From Rutpela maculata (Eukaryota; Arthropoda; Insecta; Coleoptera; Cerambycidae): a stretch of DNA of 64,000 nt. Location: assembly GCA_936432065.2 (NCBI GenBank), contig OW386293.2, positions 61,526,265 to 61,590,264 on the forward strand. The letters are read 5' to 3'. Shown here one piece after another: positions 40,684 through 51,460 of this stretch. The position numbers were made by a program, and so were the translations under genes. A model generated the notes under the pieces. That model ran no database searches. It saw only the letters and a list, made by a program, of their open reading frames with translations, and was not told the origin of the DNA. Numbering within the stretch: the first letter of the stretch is position 1; the number at the start of each line of letters is the position of its first letter.

Positions 40684-41115
40684 AATCTATTTTTTATGAA
40701 AAAAAATATGCTAACAAAAGTAACGGTAATGGGTTGGCTAACGAAATATGTTCAAGGCTATATTTAATTGAAAATTTAATAATTAATTTTTTTTCCATAC
40801 CTTCACCGATCTTCTAACCAAAAAAATTTAACACTAATCGAAAATAAGAAACCTATATGCTTACATTTTTCCGTTCAAGGCTGTACGGTTGCTAGGTTTA
40901 AATAGGTGAATCGAAAGTGGTACCTTCACAGATTGGTACTACTGGTAACCAAATAAATTATATATCAAAATAAAGATAATTTTATTGCGAAACGATAAGT
41001 ATAAATAAAATTAAAAAAAAATAAAAAAAAACAAAAAAAAGCATTGAACATATTTCGTTAAGCAACCCATCACCGTTACTTTTGTTAGCATATTTTTTTT
41101 CATAAAAAATAGATT
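40684..41115. mobile_element. 432-bp TIR element
   Basis: Inverted arms of about 72 bp (40684-40755 and 41045-41115) with ATCTATTTTTTATGAAAA, GCTAACAAAAGTAACGGT and ACGAAATATGTTCAA. The internal part is AT-rich and non-coding. Confidence 0.7.
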
Positions 41116-41764
41116 TCATTCGGTTACCTGATCGGTGAAGGTCGACCTTAGTACGTATCTTAGACTATTATCACTGTCTTCTTGATCACTATCTGAAGTG
41201 TCATGGATGCTCATCGTGCAATCGGTACTAGTACTACTAGTTTCCTCATCTTCCACTAATAGGGCACGTGCACGTGACGTCACAGCTCAAAAATATATAT
41301 TTCTTAAGATTTGTGAGTATTTCGTAGCTGTTATTAAAATTTCAGCTTGGTTTCCATACTTTCAACTAAAATCTAATTCAGTGTAATGTTTATGAAGTTC
41401 TAAATACTTTTTCCTAATAAAATAGGACTCTTTTTGTAGGTTGGAAATCTAACCTGTAATTAGCAGTCTATTTTTATTAATCAATAATATTGAAAAATTA
41501 TTTGCGTGAATTTTTAAATATTTGCTTGGAGCCAGTATTGCTCCAAGCTGAAATGAATACCTATACAAACATTAAAAATGGGAATAAACTTAAAAAACTT
41601 AAAATTTGAGGTTATGTTAGTTATATGATGCACATGCCCTATTCTTCTTGCCCACCTTCTTCATCATTTGCGGACGCGGTTGAGGTAGTCGCCGTCGGTC
41701 TATTGATACACTTTCTTTATTACACTTAATCCTGCTTTCGTTTTCGTTACATCTTAAAGTTAAT
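41116..41764. other. Spacer, nothing recognised
   Basis: No supported gene. Frame 41198-41386 has no motif. A TGACGTCA octamer occurs at about 41274, which may be chance. Confidence 0.35.
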
Positions 41765-42363
41765 TACTTCCACATCCAGTGAAAGTATAGTAACGACAAA
41801 AAAATTTTTGAAAATTTTTATTGTCCAGATAGGTTTAGAATGTCATGAAACGTCGAGATTTTAGCGAAAAAAAATTCTGTCTGTCGGTCTGTAACTTTTT
41901 TTTGTGCGCACGTTTACTCTGGAACCGTTTATGATATTGACTTGAAATTTGGCACACGTATATATCTTAACGGAATCTAGAATTAGATTATATTTTCATC
42001 TTATTCCGTCGAAGGGTTGGGGGTAGAATGGGGTAAATGGGGGGTAGAATGGGGTAAATGGGGGGTAAATAGGTAAATCAAGCAGGTAAGAGCCCATAAA
42101 ATTGGTATTTATTGTATACAAGAGAAGCTAATGTTTCAAAAAAAATTTTGGCATTAGCCACCTCCATTACAGGGGATGAAAAAAAAATTATGTTTTAGTG
42201 TGTATACAAGAGCCAAAAGCCTCAAAATATTTTTTTACTTCATCTACCCCCACTACCACCCCCCTATCACAACCCCCACCCCACTACCATGAGGGATATC
42301 GTTTTATGGGTTTTTGGGGTAGACGATTTCAAATATTACATTATTATAATTCTATAAACAATT
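41765..42363. mobile_element. Family A repeat, copy 3, left part
   Basis: It begins with the hairpin TACTTCCACATCCAGTGAAA and continues through TTAGAATGTCATGAAACGTC, TTTACTCTGGAACCGTTTA, a G-rich tract and the CACCCCACTACCATGAGG region to TTCTATAAACAATT. The family then resumes at 44697-44760 (ACTTGGATAGAAAATCTGG), so the 2.33-kb element between is an insertion. Confidence 0.75.
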
Positions 42364-44696
42364 CCCACTAAACACGAAACATTTATGAAACGTTTCGAAA
42401 AAATTGTAATCTGGAAGAAATGAAACATTTTCTAGAAACATATCTGTTTATATTTCTGACACATTTCAGAAATTCATAATATTTGTTATTTTTCAGAAAC
42501 ATTTCATATATATTGTTCCGTCAGTAAAATATATATGAAATCATGAATTCAAATTAAGATTCGTAGCAAATCTTGAATTCAAATGACATCGGTAATAATA
42601 TGTCCATTCCCCGCGATTCTTAAAATGCCTTGTTTGTAAATTTACAACTATTCTCGATCTCGACTTAGATTCCGTCTGGAATACTTGGTTATTAATAAGC
42701 AATTACTGGAAAACTAGTCGTCAACGAATGATGGGGAGAATATAATACTATATATAAAGATCTGAAATATTGATATTTGTAACCTCTACAAACCATGAAA
42801 ACTATGTCGCTGAAGAAAACTATATAATCGTCTTCATGCGGCAAATTGTGGAATTATATTTTTCGAAAAACACGAAGGGAGAGTATACAATCGTTTACGA
42901 TCGATACGATTCTGCGTATCTGTTTTATAGCAACTAATAACTAATTAGTAATTATAATTACTGTAAATCTCAACTCCAAATCGAGATGTCAACATATCAA
43001 TACTGGTACGTTATTGCACAGAATACACCAATTAAAACGTCAAATTGTAGAAATCTATTTATTAAAATGAGAAACGATAACATAGAACGATGACGATTCT
43101 AACATGCAAAAGTGGACAGAGCATCTGAGAAGCGTGCCGCCACCAACATCAACGCCATTGTCACCATTTGCATTTTGATTTTGTTAGTTGCCAGTGAAGC
43201 AAGTTTTATCTTTACGCCCTCTTTACTGCGTGCATCAAAAATAGAAAAATAGTGCGGGTGAATAGTGCGGGTGTCGGGTCAGTTAATTATTAATACTTTA
43301 TAGTGCTGTGGTTTTTGAGAGATACCTACATTGTTTTTTCAACAATGGACGAGAACTATTCAAAGAAGTTTAAAAAATATTTGTGTTCTGTACATTCAAT
43401 TTGTGATTGTTTTTATGACTTTTTCAGCCCCTGGCGAAGGCTTAGTACCAGCATGAATAAAATATTCGAAACCTAGTATCGGTATGGCCCAGTTGAGGTT
43501 CATCAAATAAAAGACCAAGACAATATAATGGTTAACCTCTTTTAAGGACAACTGCGAACTTAATTTTATGAAGTTGATATTTTATTTTATGGAGGAATAA
43601 GATATACTTTTGTTACATATTTTTATATTTATCTTTTTTTAGATATTTACAGTTTACAAATATTTAAAAGTGATTCTAATACAGATTTTGTTGTACATCT
43701 ACTGGGTTATTTTATTTATTTGTAGACATCTAAACGAAGATAAGTAAAGAAGACACTAAAAAGTTAAAAAAAAATGGAACCGCCTTCCAAAAAGCTCGCT
43801 AAAAATTATGAAATAAAATTTTACCGTCGCCCAGTTAATTGAACCTTATTACCTAATATTGTTACTGAAGTCGCCTAAAAATATATTTATATTCATTATT
43901 TGTTTATTTTTACACCGACCTGAATTTCGGTGATATTGAAATTTTATCTCATAATGTTTATAGCAGAGATGCGCCGAGGAAACTCTCCATATTTGATAAA
44001 TCTGTAAAAGTCATGTAAATAATATAATTGTATGCACTTATTTGGTATCAAAATGAAGCTTGCATCATCACGAATCAGATTTCACCATAAAATAGCCAAT
44101 CAATACACCCAATGGAAAGTTAGAAGAAAAACTTCCTGGAAACCTTCCGTTTTGAAAACTCCAGTTTCCAGGAAGTTTTCTTTCCAACTTATTTCCATTG
44201 GGTATATTGATAGCCTGTTTTATGGTGAAATCTGATTTGTGATGATGCAAGCTTCATTTTGATACTAAATAAGTGCATACAATTATATTATTTACATGAC
44301 TTTTACAGACTTTTATTAAATATGGAAAGTTTCTTCGGCACAACTCTGGTTTATATCGACCTTTCCTGAAGGAAATGTTTCTTTGAAACGTTTCTTAGGT
44401 AGGACATCTCTAGTATCTACAATGTGTCTGAAACGTTTCTGTAACAGTTCCAGGAACGTTTCATATTTTTCAGTATATGCATTCTTTGAGATGTGTGGGA
44501 AACATTTTTATAAATATTCATAAATGTGTCGGGCACGTGTCTATTGAAATGTTTCATTGAAAGGTTTCTTAGGTAGGACATCTTGAGTTTTTGCAATGAG
44601 TCTATAGAACGTTTCTGTCGTTCTTCTAGAAACATTTAATGTTTCAGTATATGGTTTCCAGAAAAACATTTCCGGAACAGAAAAATGTTTAGTGGG
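42364..44696. mobile_element. 2.33-kb TIR element (CCCACTAAACA ends) within family A copy 3
   Basis: Terminal inverted repeats CCCACTAAACA and TGTTTAGTGGG. Both ends are rich in the words GAAACGTTTC and GAAACATTTC. On the right, a roughly 177-bp unit is present twice (TTTCTTAGGTAGGACATCT at 44389 and 44566). The centre (43956-44353) is a 400-bp palindrome with arms through ATTTGATAAATCTGTAAAAG, GCTTGCATCATCACGAATCA and TTTCCAGGAAGTTT. Nothing codes for a transposase; the frames 44032-44250 are the two strands of the palindrome. Confidence 0.7.
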
Positions 44697-44760
44697 TTAT
44701 TTCCACTAATATAAAATTTGTTCGTTATGAGAGACTTGGATAGAAAATCTGGATGTTTAA
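44697..44760. mobile_element. Family A repeat, copy 3, right part
   Basis: GAGAGACTTGGATAGAAAAT and CTGGATG match the family A arm at 8757-8785 and 63525-63555. It completes the copy broken by the 42364-44696 insertion. Confidence 0.65.
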
Positions 44761-45196
44761 GATTATGATTCACGTAAATCAGCATTCCTGCATTTTTTAC
44801 TGTTAATTTATTCCTTTTTGCTGTATGGACTAAGGAGTAGCTACTAAAGGAACGCTCCGTCGCTGCCGAGGTAGCTGGTAAATTTAATATTGTCTTTTAG
44901 TAAAGTTTTTTGACACATTCCTGCCCACCATGTGGTACTTTTTACTGTTTTCGAAGACGCCCATAAGAAATCTTTGGACCAAACTCCAAATTTAACAGAC
45001 GGCGGCCATTATATGTACAGTAACGCACATATTCTTGAAAATAGGTGGCGAATTTTCGCGAATATTTCCAATATTACCGAATATTCGCATGTAGATAGAA
45101 TTATAAAATATATCTATACTCATAAAACAGTAAGTTAGGTCAACTTATATAAAATGTTTTATGTTCTATACAGGGTGATCTGGATTAAATATATAG
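44761..45196. other. Spacer, nothing recognised
   Basis: The 68-residue frame 44932-45138 shows no motif. No other feature was seen. Confidence 0.35.
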
Positions 45197-45289
45197 TATA
45201 CAGGGTTTAACATGCTCACATAGATAACTGCGAGCTCGCTATATCACTCGCTCAGTTAACTTCCATGATCGCATGTTAAACCCTGTATA
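45197..45289. mobile_element. 93-bp MITE with TACAGGGT ends
   Basis: Inverted 19-bp ends TATACAGGGTTTAACATGC and GCATGTTAAACCCTGTATA. Outer TA bases fit a Tc1/mariner-type target. Confidence 0.6.
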
Positions 45290-45302
45290 ACGGTCTTATT
45301 AT

Positions 45303-45540
45303 TGGAATAATTAACGGCAAACTTAAGAAAACAAGTTTATTATATACTTAAAACGGTAATGTCCACCACAAAAATGAAATATTAACAACAGCAAAAATAA
45401 AACAAGTAGTTACACAAAACGAAGCCAGCGTTCAAGTAAGTTTCCTAACACGGGTTACAAATAAAGAAAACTAAAATGTCCCTAGATTACTGCTAACTGT
45501 TAAACATTACAAAAGTTAAGGTCCCTATATTTTTACTATA
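45303..45540 (-). repeat. Copia-2 3' LTR, main part
   Basis: It matches 53505-53737, with a short extra run (ACTT) near 45350 and few differences. Its last bases (AACA) reappear at about 48104-48107 on the other side of the Jockey-type insertion. Confidence 0.88.
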
Positions 45541-48095
45541 TTTTTTTTTTTATTTAAATACCTACTGATAATTCTTTTAGTAAGTAAGTAAGTAATCTTT
45601 ATTAGCAAAAAGAGGAATGCTATATCTTACAATTACAGTATAAATACAATACACTACAATTAATATAATATGACATATAACATATAAATCACAAACGATT
45701 AACATAATATACAAAATAATTGACTTTAAAATGGTGAATTTATAACAATTATTTTCATTTCCTTTTTAAATTTTTTTAGATTTAAATTTTTGATATCATT
45801 ATTTAATTGGTTATACCAATTCAGGCCCTTGTAAAAAATTGTATTTTGCCCTGCTGATGTCCTCTTGTATTCTAGTACATAGTTTTCTCCATATCGAGTA
45901 TAATGTTTATGAGTGTCTTTTACTTTATATAACTTGTCAGTTAAGTACGGAGGAACTAATTTTAGAGTTATTCTATGAATTAATATAAGAACATTATACA
46001 TTATTATTTGTTTAACAGAAAGAATATTTAGGTGGCTTAACATTTTTCTTACACTAGTGTGTCTGTTCGTGCTTAAGATAATTCTTAACGCTCGGTTTTG
46101 TACCATTTGTAGATTATGTATATCACTTTCATTTAGTGTCAGTAGTAATGACGAACAATAGGTAAGGTGAGGTTCAATGATAGTTTTATAAATAGTTCTC
46201 TTACACCATTTAGTTAAATCCTGCCCAATTCTACCCAAATAGTTAACTTTTTTATTAACTTTCCGCACTACATATTTCACATGTTCTTTAAAATTTAAAT
46301 GTTCATCCAAAACCATTCCCAGATACTTATGCATTTTAACACATTCAATGTCTTCATTGTCAATATTTATTTTAAATTCTGATATATCAACTTTATTAAA
46401 TGCACTACTAATTAACATTGATTTAGTTTTTTTTATATTCAGCTTTAATCCATTTTCATTTAACCAGTCCTGCACCAATTTAAGTACCTCATTTAGCACC
46501 TCTACCAATTTCTTTACATCATTATCATGCCAATATATTATAGTATCATCAGCGAACATTTTTATTTTACATTTATGTGTTATTTGATTTAGGTCATTTA
46601 TGAAACGAATAAACAGAAGTGGTCCCAATACAGAACCTTGCGGGACCCCATAGTCATTTTTTAGATTACTAGAAACACTATTTTCATATGACACGTACTG
46701 ATATCTATCATTTAGATAGTCATAAAACCACTGTAATACCTTTCCCGACACTCTATATTTATATAACTTTTTCAGTAACCGATCACGGTCTACGGTCTCA
46801 AAGGCACGCTTTAGATCAAGAAACACTACCCCAATTTTACTATGACTATCATTATCTAAAATGTCTTTCCATTCCACAATTACACTTTGCAGTGCAGTTT
46901 CACATGAATAATGTTTCCTGAACCCGGATTGATTTTCAGACAACAAACCATTCTCTTGTATGTAACTAACAAGTTGATCCTTTACTTCTATTTCCAAAAT
47001 TTTTTCATAAACAGGAAGGACATTTACCGGCCTAAAATCAGCACAATTTATTGCATTGTTTACTTTGGGAATAGGTACTACTTTAGAAATCTTCCAATCA
47101 GGAAATTTTCGTCTATACAGAGAATCTTCAATGACATCGTAGAATCTGTTTCCGATAACTGTGAAAGCTAATTTAATAATTTTAGTGTATAGTCCATCAC
47201 CAAGATCACCTGTGTGTTTTAATTGATTTATTTTGTTTTTTAGGTTGCCGAATTCAACTTTTTCAAAACAGCTAAAAGATGCCGAACTTTGTGGTATTTT
47301 ATCCAGAAAATAACAATTACTGTTATTTTTCTTAACTTCTTGTACTATATCTACTATACTAGTAATATAGTATTTGTTAAATTTTTCTGCTATAATTTGT
47401 TCATCCGAGTACTCCTTACCATCGAAAACAATATTTGCACCAGTATTTTTACAATCTTTATTTAGTTCTTTCAGTGTTTTCCACATTCTCTTTGAATCAT
47501 ATTTAACTTCATCTATTTTTTGGTTGTAGTAAGACTTCTTTGCTTTTCTTATTTCTGCTGACACCTCATTTCTTAGCTTTTTATAGTCATTCCACCTGCT
47601 TTCATCTTTTGTTGTACACACAATATACATTCTATCTCTTTCATTGATTTTATTTTTTATTACATCATTAAACCATCCTGGATATACTTGTTGTTTATTT
47701 ATAGTTATTTCTTTTTCTGGAGCATATTCATCAACAACTGCACGTAAGCTATTAATGAGTCTCAAAGCCATATTATTATCTCTTTTCCATTCAGTGTTCA
47801 TTATACTAACTAGCAAATTTTCTTCATTTATCTTGTCTAAATTCCTTGTTTTAAATGTTTTTCTTTCATCTGGTTTACGATCTTTAGATATAACAAAACT
47901 TACAATGTAATGGTCTGAGATACGAGGGGTTGTATGCACATGAGTCTTTATTGTGGTATTACAGAAGAATCAATTATTGTTCTCTTTTCACCATCGACTC
48001 TTGTGTACTCTCCTACAGACTGTATAAGTCCTATTGAATTGGCTATTTCCAGCAGTTTGTTTGCATAAAAAGAGTTTTTACTTACATCTATATAT
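45541..48095 (-). mobile_element. Jockey-type non-LTR retrotransposon, 5'-truncated
   Basis: One minus-strand open frame for RT (45726-47939) plus the end of an APE-type endonuclease (about 47940-48090, RVDGEKRTIID then the SDH motif in the RT frame) and a 3' end with AATAAAG, an ACTTACTTACTTACT tail and a short A-rich stretch. It begins within the endonuclease domain, as usual for incomplete reverse transcription. It is inserted inside the 3' LTR of Copia-2. A T/A-rich microsatellite at 48085-48100 blurs the 5' junction. Confidence 0.85.
45726..47939 (-). CDS. Non-LTR retrotransposon ORF2 protein: endonuclease end and reverse transcriptase
   Basis: 737 residues without interruption. The first residues contain PRISDHYIV, the carboxy end of an APE endonuclease (SDH motif). 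A basic linker follows (INERDRMYIVC, AEIRKAKKSYYNQKI). The RT has VVPIPKVNNAINCADFRPVN, LSENQSGFRKHYSCETAL, VFLDLKRAFETVDRDRL, GVPQGSVLGPLLF and the active site KMFADDTIIYW near residue 465. The tail has LGMVLDEHLNFKEHV and a region with repeated His/Cys in the thumb-like part. The order and motifs fit the Jockey/I group. All RT boxes are intact, so the copy is recent, although the missing 5' part prevents autonomy. Confidence 0.9.
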   Translation of the reverse strand: MHTTPRISDHYIVSFVISKDRKPDERKTFKTRNLDKINEENLLVSIMNTEWKRDNNMALRLINSLRAVVDEYAPEKEITINKQQVYPGWFNDVIKNKINERDRMYIVCTTKDESRWNDYKKLRNEVSAEIRKAKKSYYNQKIDEVKYDSKRMWKTLKELNKDCKNTGANIVFDGKEYSDEQIIAEKFNKYYITSIVDIVQEVKKNNSNCYFLDKIPQSSASFSCFEKVEFGNLKNKINQLKHTGDLGDGLYTKIIKLAFTVIGNRFYDVIEDSLYRRKFPDWKISKVVPIPKVNNAINCADFRPVNVLPVYEKILEIEVKDQLVSYIQENGLLSENQSGFRKHYSCETALQSVIVEWKDILDNDSHSKIGVVFLDLKRAFETVDRDRLLKKLYKYRVSGKVLQWFYDYLNDRYQYVSYENSVSSNLKNDYGVPQGSVLGPLLFIRFINDLNQITHKCKIKMFADDTIIYWHDNDVKKLVEVLNEVLKLVQDWLNENGLKLNIKKTKSMLISSAFNKVDISEFKINIDNEDIECVKMHKYLGMVLDEHLNFKEHVKYVVRKVNKKVNYLGRIGQDLTKWCKRTIYKTIIEPHLTYCSSLLLTLNESDIHNLQMVQNRALRIILSTNRHTSVRKMLSHLNILSVKQIIMYNVLILIHRITLKLVPPYLTDKLYKVKDTHKHYTRYGENYVLEYKRTSAGQNTIFYKGLNWYNQLNNDIKNLNLKKFKKEMKIIVINSPF

Positions 48096-48125
48096 CTATA
48101 TCTAACACTTCCTCCCAAAATATAA

Positions 48126-49043
48126 TTATTCTAAAACAATAATACCAAGCATAGTTCGTAATTTTGAAAACCTTACACGAGCTAATAGTTTCGTTAGAAT
48201 ATCTGCAATTTGGTCTTCGCCTTGTACGTGTTCGACCGTAAGTTCACATGCACTGAACTTTTCCCGTATAAAGTGAAACTTTATTTCAATATGTTTGGAA
48301 TGCTTGTGGAACTCAGGATTCTTTACAAGTTTGATTGCACTTGCGTTGTCTACATAGAGCGTGGGAGTGTGATGCACTTCGGATACTTCTGAGAGAAGCC
48401 GCTTCATCCAAATGATTTCTTTTACGGCTTCACTAGCAGCTATATACTCTGCCCTTATTGTTGATAGGACCACACATTTCTGTTTTTGGCTTATCCAGCT
48501 GATAGGCCCACCGTTGTACATGCAAACCATTCCACTCCTGGAACGTCTCGTTGTAATATCCCCGGCATAGTCTACATCGCTGTAAGCTTCCAATATACCA
48601 AATTTATGCTTTGCCTGGTACAGCAATCCAAATTCCATGATCCCCTTTAAATATCTGAAAATTCTTTTCACTTCTTTCCAGTTGGAAGTTTTGGGGTTGG
48701 CCAATGCTTCCGATACCTTGCTAACTGCATATGCAATGTCAGGTCTGGTGGCAACTGCTAGGTACATGAGACTTCCCACGGCTTCACGATAAGGAACTTC
48801 GGCCTCTAGCAGTGAATCGTGCTCCTGATCGGCAGGACCTTTTTCAGAAGGCGTACCCACTGCATTTGATTCATCCATTCTGAAGCGTTCCAGGATCCTT
48901 CTGATGTAGACACTTTGTCCTATAAAAATAGAATTATTTTTTAATCTAACAATTTGGATGCCCACAAAACACTTCATCGCACCAAAAGTTATTTTAAATT
49001 GTTTTTTCAGTTCACTCAGAAAATAAGTACTACAGGTCTGCAT
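48126..49043 (-). CDS. pol: Copia-2 RT end and RNase H
   Basis: 305 residues. It has FKITFGAMKCFVGIQIVR, RILERFRMDESNAVGTPSE, YREAVGSLMYLAVATRPDIA, DVDYAGDITTRRSRSGMV, the RNase H motif CVVLSTIRAEYIAASEAVKE, LYVDNASAIKLVKNPEFHKH and EDQIADILTKLL. One expected position in the RNase H start (usually STTEAEY) reads STIRAEY, and the usual SDADWAGD reads SDVDYAGD. It continues the RT frame 49030-49656 after a frameshift near 49035. Confidence 0.87.
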   Translation of the reverse strand: MQTCSTYFLSELKKQFKITFGAMKCFVGIQIVRLKNNSIFIGQSVYIRRILERFRMDESNAVGTPSEKGPADQEHDSLLEAEVPYREAVGSLMYLAVATRPDIAYAVSKVSEALANPKTSNWKEVKRIFRYLKGIMEFGLLYQAKHKFGILEAYSDVDYAGDITTRRSRSGMVCMYNGGPISWISQKQKCVVLSTIRAEYIAASEAVKEIIWMKRLLSEVSEVHHTPTLYVDNASAIKLVKNPEFHKHSKHIEIKFHFIREKFSACELTVEHVQGEDQIADILTKLLARVRFSKLRTMLGIIVLE

Positions 49044-49656
49044 TTTCTGAACTTGCTACAAGACCATCATCCACATATAGTGCAATCATTATTTTAGATG
49101 TCCCTGTCCTTTTAATAAACAAGCACGGATCTGCCTCACTTTGTTTAAACTGCAGTTTACTTAAAAAATCTACAAAGCGTTTATTCCAACATCTGGGGGT
49201 CTGCTTTAATCCATATAAGCTTCGGTTGAGCTTGCATACACGGCTGGTACCATCACTGAATCCTTCTGGTTGACTCATATAAACTTCTTCGTGAAGTATC
49301 CCATAAAGAAACGCCGTCTTCACATCAAACTGCATAAGCTGTAAGCCTTCCGAAGCTGCGATACTTAGTACAGTTCGCACTGTGTCGAAACGAACCACAG
49401 GGCTGAAGGTTTCTTCATAATCCTGCCCTGCTTTCTGAGCAAAACCTTTGGCAACCAGTCTTGCTTTGTAACGGTTAACCGAGCCATCCGCTTCAAATTT
49501 AACACGAAGCACCCATCGACAACCGATTACCTTTTGGTTTGGCAGTGGTTCCACTAGCTCCCAAGTGTTGTTTTCCATCAACGAAGCCAGTTTCTCCTTC
49601 ATTGCGATTTTCCATTTATCTGCCTCGCTGCAGCATAAGAACTTGGAGTTGAACAT
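49030..49656 (-). CDS. pol: Copia-2 reverse transcriptase palm
   Basis: 208 residues. It has WKIAMKEKLASLMENNTWEL, the RT start VIGCRWVLRVKFEADGSVNR, YKARLVAKGFAQKAGQDYEE, TFSPVVRFDTVRTVL, MQFDVKTAFLYGILHEEVYM, LNRSLYGLKQTPRCW and the active site IMIALYVDDGLVASS. The active site is intact. Frameshifts at both ends separate it from integrase and RNase H. Confidence 0.88.
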   Translation of the reverse strand: MFNSKFLCCSEADKWKIAMKEKLASLMENNTWELVEPLPNQKVIGCRWVLRVKFEADGSVNRYKARLVAKGFAQKAGQDYEETFSPVVRFDTVRTVLSIAASEGLQLMQFDVKTAFLYGILHEEVYMSQPEGFSDGTSRVCKLNRSLYGLKQTPRCWNKRFVDFLSKLQFKQSEADPCLFIKRTGTSKIMIALYVDDGLVASSENADL

Positions 49657-50695
49657 TCTGCAAAGAAAACATAATCACACAGATAAGATGGTTTTTTAAT
49701 ATTTCGCCGCCCTCTTATTCTTGGCTCCACACGATCCTCTGCCTCATCGCTCGACGATGTTGAAACAGCTTCGTCTGGAACTGCAGTTGCCCCCATGGTG
49801 GCATTTTCTTCTAGGGTTACGGCTTCCTCCCAAGCAACAGCTCCTTCCATAGCAACAGTTTTGCTCAGGGCATCACGTTTCTCCGACACACTGACTTTTC
49901 TCAAAGATAACCTTTGTGGCTCATCTTCCTCTTCTTCTTTTACAAGTGGCAGATGAAGTTTCTTCTTTAAAGGAGTCTCATCTTTGAAGATGACATCTCG
50001 GCTGAGAATCACTTTATTTTGTTCTTCGATCCACACTCTATAACCATCTTTATCACCACAATAGCCCACAAATCGTCCGGCAACACCCTATTTGTCCCAT
50101 TTTTGTCGTTTTGTTTTGGTACATGCACAAAACACTGCGTACCGAAGATTCGCAGATGACTGAACGTCATACCACTTTTACCATGCCATAATTCACTTGG
50201 TGATTTGCCCTCGATAGACGTTGGACCAGTACGATTAAGTACATATGCTGCCATGTTGGCAGCCTCGGCCCATAGTTTTATTGGTAAATCTTTAGCATGA
50301 ATCATCGAACGTGCACATTCGACCAAAGTGCGGTTTTCACGTTTAGCGGCCCCATTCTGTTCCGGTGTGTATGGCATAGACACGCGAAAGTTAATTCCAT
50401 TCGATTTTAGAATCTCGCGTACAGTCAAATTGTCAAACTCTTTTCCACCGTCACTTAATAATTCTTTTATCGAATGCCCGGCCGTCTTCGCTTCGTTTAA
50501 AAAGGTTTTTAATCAGTCCGACACTTCATTTTTTTATTTTAAAAGGAACACACGCCGAACTTTTGTATAGTCGTCCTTAAAACATAAAAAATACCTCGCA
50601 CCACCTGGTGATACTTCTTGCATAGGGCCACACACATCAGCACTAATTTGTTCACCTGGTGCAACTGGTCTATTTAGTCGGCTTCTGAGACTCCC
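49599..50695 (-). pseudogene. pol: Copia-2 integrase, broken, catalytic Glu replaced
   Basis: The core spans several frames: about 50430-50695 (SADVCGPMQE, LLSDGGKEFDN, with two stops), 50009-50428 (GINFRVSMPYTPEQNG, RTLVECARSMIHAKDLPIKL, LWHGKSGMTFSHLRIFG) and 49599-50069 (VGYCGDKDGYRVW-type tail, then a long Glu/Ala linker to RT). The two aspartates can be placed. The glutamate expected in NGxAERxNR is lysine here (NGAAKRENR), a single G-to-A change, so this copy would be catalytically dead even without stops. Confidence 0.82.
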
Positions 50696-51460
50696 TCAAT
50701 GTTGCTTTCCAAACATACAACCATCACAGAATTCCTCTTCTGCTGTGGCACTGATTCCTCGTTGCTTCAATAGCTGTTGGACATGTCTTTTATTTTGATG
50801 ACACAATCTTTCATGCCACAATTGTAACGTTTCTGTAGCCGATGCAACGAACACCTCAGCTGAACATTCTGGTTTACATACGCGTAGTTTTAAAACATAA
50901 AGTCCTCTTGGAGTTCTTTTTCCCACTAGTCGCACTATACTATCTTTAACAAATGTACAACTATCACGATTAGATTTAAATACAAAGCCCTTGTCCATTG
51001 TTTTATCGATTGATAATAAATTACGTCCTGTTTTTGGAACGTACCAGACATTTTGTAAATGATTCTTTTGCCACGTACCGTTCACTTTCATTTCCACGTT
51101 AATGGTACCTTGTCCATATGCATGAATCAATTCACCGTTCCCAATTTGTACCTCTCGCGGAATTTCAAAAACTTCATAGGTTAGGAACAGGAAGTAGTTC
51201 TTGTTGTATGTCATATGCGCCGACGCACCCGAGTCGGCAAGCCATTGTTCAGTATCTGTCACTCCTTCGATACTCACGAACACTTCACCCGATGGCGCCA
51301 CTTCCCTTTTCGAACTTCCCGCCGAACTTGACGCACTTTCGGTTTTCTTAGTTGGACAGTTCCTCGCTAGATGTCCCTCTCTATGACATTTAAAGCACTT
51401 CCGCTTGTTTTTGTCGAATTTTCCATTGGTCGGTTTTATTTTGGTAGCTACCAGGACCCC
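50696..51460 (-). CDS. pol: Copia-2 zinc knuckle, protease and pre-integrase
   Basis: The open frame begins at the TIR-element junction and carries a zinc knuckle CFKCHREGHLARNC (about 51400-51360), the protease site WLADSGASAHMT, VQIGNGELIHAYGQGTI, WYVPKTGRNLLSID and the pre-integrase zinc region LWHERLCHQNKRHVQQLLKQ with CDGCMFGKQH. It ends in a stop at 50696. Confidence 0.85.
   Translation of the reverse strand, partial: GVLVATKIKPTNGKFDKNKRKCFKCHREGHLARNCPTKKTESASSSAGSSKREVAPSGEVFVSIEGVTDTEQWLADSGASAHMTYNKNYFLFLTYEVFEIPREVQIGNGELIHAYGQGTINVEMKVNGTWQKNHLQNVWYVPKTGRNLLSIDKTMDKGFVFKSNRDSCTFVKDSIVRLVGKRTPRGLYVLKLRVCKPECSAEVFVASATETLQLWHERLCHQNKRHVQQLLKQRGISATAEEEFCDGCMFGKQH

Noticed and set aside
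41270..41285. TGACGTCA as a CRE regulatory site
   Set aside because: A single octamer with no gene beside it; expected by chance at this scale.
44032..44250. Overlapping frames on both strands
   Set aside because: They are the two strands of the central palindrome of the 42364-44696 element.
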